Assembly: GCA_025353305.1 (NCBI GenBank)
Contig: JANXQX010000322.1
Location: 1-9,782 of the forward strand
Direction: 5' to 3'
Origin: Holophagaceae bacterium
Lineage (GTDB): Bacteria; Acidobacteriota; Holophagae; Holophagales; Holophagaceae
Length of the DNA: 9,782 nt
Within the stretch, counting starts at the first letter, position 1. Every line of letters starts with the position of its first letter. The notes beneath the pieces are model-generated. The model was not told the origin of the DNA, ran no database searches, and worked only from the letters and a program-made list of their open reading frames with translations. The position numbers and the translations under genes are program-made. Below, in pieces: positions 6,642 to 9,782 of this stretch.

Positions 6642-9600
6642 CTATGCGCCGATGGCCTGGGGCCGGTGCCAGCGGGGGCCGTCAGCGGTGTCCACGCGGC
6701 TGAGCATCCCGAGGTCGGTGAGCAAGTCCAGGTGGGCGGCGATGCTCTCGCGGTAGCGGCCACGGCTCTTGAACGCCTGGGCGATGGACTCCAGGGTCCA
6801 CAGGCGGGCGGAGGATTTGAGGACGGCGCGGAGGGCGCCGAGCTGGTCTTTGAGGTCCTTGGGCCAGGGCTGGGGTTCGATGGGGGTGAGGGCCACGACG
6901 GTCTCGGCCTCCGTCTCCTCGGTGATCAGCGCCGTGGTCGTCGCCGCGACCGTCTCCGGGGCCTGGTAGGCGGGACGGAGCCAGCGGACGACACCCCGGG
7001 CTTCCTCGGCGGCGCGTTCCTTGTTGAGCGCCACTAGGTTCACAAGGATGTCGGCGTCGGGGAGTTCCACGGCCCAGCCGTAGGCGTCGGCCACGGCGGC
7101 GTCCAACTCATCTTGGAGCTGGCGAAGGATCTCGGTCTGGGCGACCTCATGCTGCTCGCGCTCCCGGTCGGTGAAGGGTTCCCCGGACCTCAGCTTCACC
7201 AGCAGGTTATACATGCCGGTGATGGTCGCGCCTCGGCCCTGGGCAGCCTTGCGGTGGGCGTCCAGGCGTTCGGCAAGGTCCCGGATGACGACCTTTTGGG
7301 GCTCGGTGGCTTCCGGGAATGGGAACGGCTCGAAGCAGCGGGTCTTGTTGTAGCGGGGGCGATCCTCCAATACTCCGCCGGAGGCGAGGGTCCAAATCAC
7401 GTGGACGCGACTGCTCATGACACCCAGGTGGAAGGCGTCGGAGCTGGCGATGGCAGTGACCATGTTGTCTGGGCGGACTTCGGAATTGAGGAACTGGAAG
7501 ACTCGATACTTCGCGGTCTCGACCGTGACGATGAACCGGGACTGGCCCTTTGTAGACGCTCTGAGCCCTTCTCGAACCCACCCGAACAGCCACCAGTTGT
7601 TCCTGATCGGCTCTCGGCGGTTCTGGTCTCGTTCAGGCTTCACGTGCTCGTAGACATGTTGGTAGGGCCCCGGGAACTTCCGCTTCGCCTCCTCGGAGGT
7701 CAAACCGTAGAAGTCGATGACCATTACCCCTCGCGGACGGTCCATGAGGTCGCGACCATTGACGTAGGGGTGAACCACGTCGGGGCGGCCCCAGGCTTCC
7801 CATTGCTCCGGGGTGACAATGAAGCCCGCGCCGTAGAGCTGCACTCCCGCCCAGGCCAATCCCGAATTGGCCTTCAGCGCCAGGGTATCTGCGACGTTGG
7901 CGCCGACACTCAGGTCGTCGTTGATGAGATCAACGTCGAGACCATCTACCTTGACAGCTTGGGCCTCGTTCTCAGGCGTGTCCCCAGCGCCCTCTTCCAC
8001 CACATTTCCAAGCCACGGCTGCCCTGCTACCCCACCCACGGTCATGGCGATTCGGACGGCGGCACCCTCATCGGTCCACGGGTGATCCGGGATGGCCCAC
8101 AGCAGCTTGAGGGGGTTCTTCGCGGTCGTGTGATGGGTGATGACGCCTCGTTGCTTGACCTGCCGCAAGCTGTTGGTGGTGATAAGGCCGAAGCGCCGGG
8201 TGTGGCCTGACCGCACGGCCTCAGCCGCCTTGTGCCACCAGTAGAGAACGAGGTCCACGGTGTCGGGCACGTCGGGGTAGGCAGCCCTGAGGGCTTCTGC
8301 GTAGCCGTCACCTAAGGCGTCGCGCATCCGGGCGTTGCCCAGGAACGGGGGGTTCCCCACGATGAAGTCGGCCTCAGGCCAAGTGGCGGGTCGGGCGTTC
8401 AGCAACTCGTGAATGGGCACCTGGGCGGCCTCGTCCGGCACCTGCTGGCCGGTGACGGGGTGGGTCCTGGTGGTCCGGCCATCCCAGCGGGTGCGGCCCG
8501 TGTCGCGAGTGCCGCTCCAAGTGAGCACCGCGTCCCGGCACTCGATGTTCCCGTAAGCCTGGAGCACCGGCTCGGGCGGGTTCATGTCCGGGTGCAGGCG
8601 GTGGAACCACTGGAGGTGGCTGATCCACAGGACAAGGTCGGTGATGGCGGCGGCCCAGGGCTTCACCTCCAGGCCGATGAACTGCCCCGGGGTGACGAGG
8701 ACACCTTCCAGAGCCAGTGACCGCCCCGTCTCGCCCAGGTCCTCCAGGCGGCGCTGGACCTCGCCCTCCAGGCGCTTCAACACGTCGTAGGCCGTGGCCA
8801 GGAAGTTGCCGCTGCCGCACGCGGGGTCCAGCACCTTCACGTGGGCGAGGTGGCGCTGGAACTCGTGGAGCACGTCCCGGGCCTTGGCCTTGTCGGCGTC
8901 AGTGGGTTCGGTGCCGAGGAGAGCCATGGCCTCGGCCTGGGCCAGCTCCCAGTCAGCGCGGAGGGGTTCTTCGAGGGCCGGGCGGAGCAGTCTCTCGACG
9001 TAGGCTCGCGGCGTGTAGTGGGCACCGAGGCGGTGACGCTCGCGGGCGTCCAGGGCGCTCTCCAGGAGGGTGCCGAAGATGCTGGGGTCCACCTCAGCCC
9101 AGTTGAAGGCGGCGGCCTGGGCCAGCCGGGCGATCTCGTCCGGGTTGAGGTCGAGAGCGAGGCTTTCGGAGAAGAGGCCGCCGTTGAAGCGAAGCACCTT
9201 CAGCGGGCCCCAGAAGCCGCCAGTGTTCATGGCGTCCCACAAGGACTCCATCCCCTTGGGGAAGGACTTGGGGTGCTCCTTCCAGGCGCCCTCCAGGGCG
9301 TTCTGGAACAGCTTCTCCGGTAGGAGGCCCACGTCCTCGGCGAAGAACGTGAAGACCACCCTCATGAGGAACCGGGCGACGACCTCTGCCGGGAAGCGGG
9401 TCTCCAGGCTGCGGGCCAGCCCGCCCAGGGCGGCGGCTACGTCGCGGGTGACGGCGGTGCGGGACCGGGCGGGGTCGAGGCTCTGGGGGTCGAGCCAGAG
9501 AGCCTTGAACCGCTCTTGGACCTTGGGATCCCGCAGATCCTCCATGGTGTAGCTGCGGCGGGCGCCGTAGCCGCCGTAGGCCCCAGAGAAGCCATCCCAC

Positions 9601-9782
9601 ACATGGAAGGCGAAGCCGATGTCGCAGGTGATGACGAAGGGCGGGCGCTGGGGCAGGTTGCGGGCGTAGTTCACGGCCTGCCCGAAGGCGGCTTCCATGT
9701 AGCGGTCATAGGCCCGGGTGCCACGCCGGGGGGCCGAGCCCGTGGCCTCGGCAGTGCTGCCCTGCTTGGCCTCCAGAACGAA
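6642..9782 (-). CDS. MmeI-like type IIG/IIL restriction-modification enzyme (5' end off window)
   Basis: The open frame continues to the right edge; 1,046 residues are visible and the N-terminus is missing. The first visible residues, FVLEAKQG, hold the E-x-K half of a PD-(D/E)XK nuclease site (EAK, 9765-9773). A helical linker follows, then an N6-adenine methyltransferase: motif I DPACGSGNFL at visible residues 319-328 and catalytic motif IV NPPF at 477-480. A target-recognition region spans about 670-820 and ends in the FEPFPFPE stretch typical of MmeI-type enzymes. A charged, helical stretch (about 825-910) and a winged-helix-like end (about 970-1045) complete it. One chain would therefore bind the site, methylate adenine and cut. 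The first in-window ATG, at 9698, lies after the EAK motif, so the true start is upstream. The same methylase family also occurs in multi-gene systems such as DISARM and BREX; their other genes are not visible here, though the sequence to the right is unknown. Third codon positions are very GC-rich. Confidence 0.92.
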   Translation of the reverse strand, partial: FVLEAKQGSTAEATGSAPRRGTRAYDRYMEAAFGQAVNYARNLPQRPPFVITCDIGFAFHVWDGFSGAYGGYGARRSYTMEDLRDPKVQERFKALWLDPQSLDPARSRTAVTRDVAAALGGLARSLETRFPAEVVARFLMRVVFTFFAEDVGLLPEKLFQNALEGAWKEHPKSFPKGMESLWDAMNTGGFWGPLKVLRFNGGLFSESLALDLNPDEIARLAQAAAFNWAEVDPSIFGTLLESALDARERHRLGAHYTPRAYVERLLRPALEEPLRADWELAQAEAMALLGTEPTDADKAKARDVLHEFQRHLAHVKVLDPACGSGNFLATAYDVLKRLEGEVQRRLEDLGETGRSLALEGVLVTPGQFIGLEVKPWAAAITDLVLWISHLQWFHRLHPDMNPPEPVLQAYGNIECRDAVLTWSGTRDTGRTRWDGRTTRTHPVTGQQVPDEAAQVPIHELLNARPATWPEADFIVGNPPFLGNARMRDALGDGYAEALRAAYPDVPDTVDLVLYWWHKAAEAVRSGHTRRFGLITTNSLRQVKQRGVITHHTTAKNPLKLLWAIPDHPWTDEGAAVRIAMTVGGVAGQPWLGNVVEEGAGDTPENEAQAVKVDGLDVDLINDDLSVGANVADTLALKANSGLAWAGVQLYGAGFIVTPEQWEAWGRPDVVHPYVNGRDLMDRPRGVMVIDFYGLTSEEAKRKFPGPYQHVYEHVKPERDQNRREPIRNNWWLFGWVREGLRASTKGQSRFIVTVETAKYRVFQFLNSEVRPDNMVTAIASSDAFHLGVMSSRVHVIWTLASGGVLEDRPRYNKTRCFEPFPFPEATEPQKVVIRDLAERLDAHRKAAQGRGATITGMYNLLVKLRSGEPFTDREREQHEVAQTEILRQLQDELDAAVADAYGWAVELPDADILVNLVALNKERAAEEARGVVRWLRPAYQAPETVAATTTALITEETEAETVVALTPIEPQPWPKDLKDQLGALRAVLKSSARLWTLESIAQAFKSRGRYRESIAAHLDLLTDLGMLSRVDTADGPRWHRPQAIGA

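Noticed and set aside
6113..6703. 196-codon plus-strand frame overlapping the small gene at 6301-6564
   Set aside because: Its protein is rich in Arg, Pro and Gly with no family resemblance, and it runs through the hairpin and into the end of the restriction enzyme gene; the 87-residue frame has the ribosome binding site.
7113..8210. 365-codon open frame on the plus strand inside the restriction enzyme gene
   Set aside because: It is an antisense shadow caused by the high GC content of the minus-strand gene, whose methylase motifs and conserved regions are clear.
6642..9698. Calling the restriction enzyme complete from the ATG at 9698
   Set aside because: The frame stays open to the window edge and the residues before that ATG include the EAK nuclease motif, so the true start is outside.
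1..9782. CRISPR array, tRNA, rRNA or insertion sequence
   Set aside because: No regularly spaced direct repeats, cloverleaf-like segments or transposase motifs were found when reading both strands.

Overview
This window is a piece of a bacterial antiviral defence island. Four protein families of the kind found in such islands lie together: a two-gene Hachiman-type system (HamA nuclease and HamB helicase), a Fic-family enzyme directly upstream of it, and a large fused restriction-modification enzyme (type IIG/IIL, MmeI-like). Two small unrecognised genes sit between them. The host is a GC-rich bacterium with good Shine-Dalgarno sites. Nothing here fixes the taxon; a proteobacterium or acidobacterium would fit.

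Layout, left to right. Positions 1-3335 (minus) hold hamB, a superfamily 2 helicase whose 3' end lies off the left edge. Positions 3325-4101 (minus) hold hamA, a DUF1837-type PD-(D/E)XK nuclease whose stop overlaps the hamB start by 11 bases. Positions 4145-5317 (minus) hold fic, 43 bases upstream of hamA. The order fic-hamA-hamB reads as one operon. It is driven from an AT-rich promoter at about 5377-5404, which carries three copies of a TGGAGCG-centred repeat. A 14-bp-armed palindrome follows at 5462-5494. Next are a small minus-strand gene with a CxxD/CxxC pattern (5630-5953), a 347-base divergent intergenic region, and a small plus-strand gene (6301-6564). That gene converges through a hairpin (6601-6623) on the restriction-modification gene (6642 to beyond 9782, minus), which is 5'-truncated by the right edge.

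How the parts may work together: the IIG-type enzyme would attack unmodified incoming DNA. By published work on the family, Hachiman detects damaged or abnormal DNA through HamB and releases HamA nuclease activity. Fic enzymes transfer AMP or other nucleotide parts to proteins; this one also ends in a winged-helix-like segment. Its position as first gene of the Hachiman operon makes it either a regulator or an added effector. That link is inferred from layout only. The hamAB pair looks lower in GC than the restriction-modification gene, consistent with separate acquisition.
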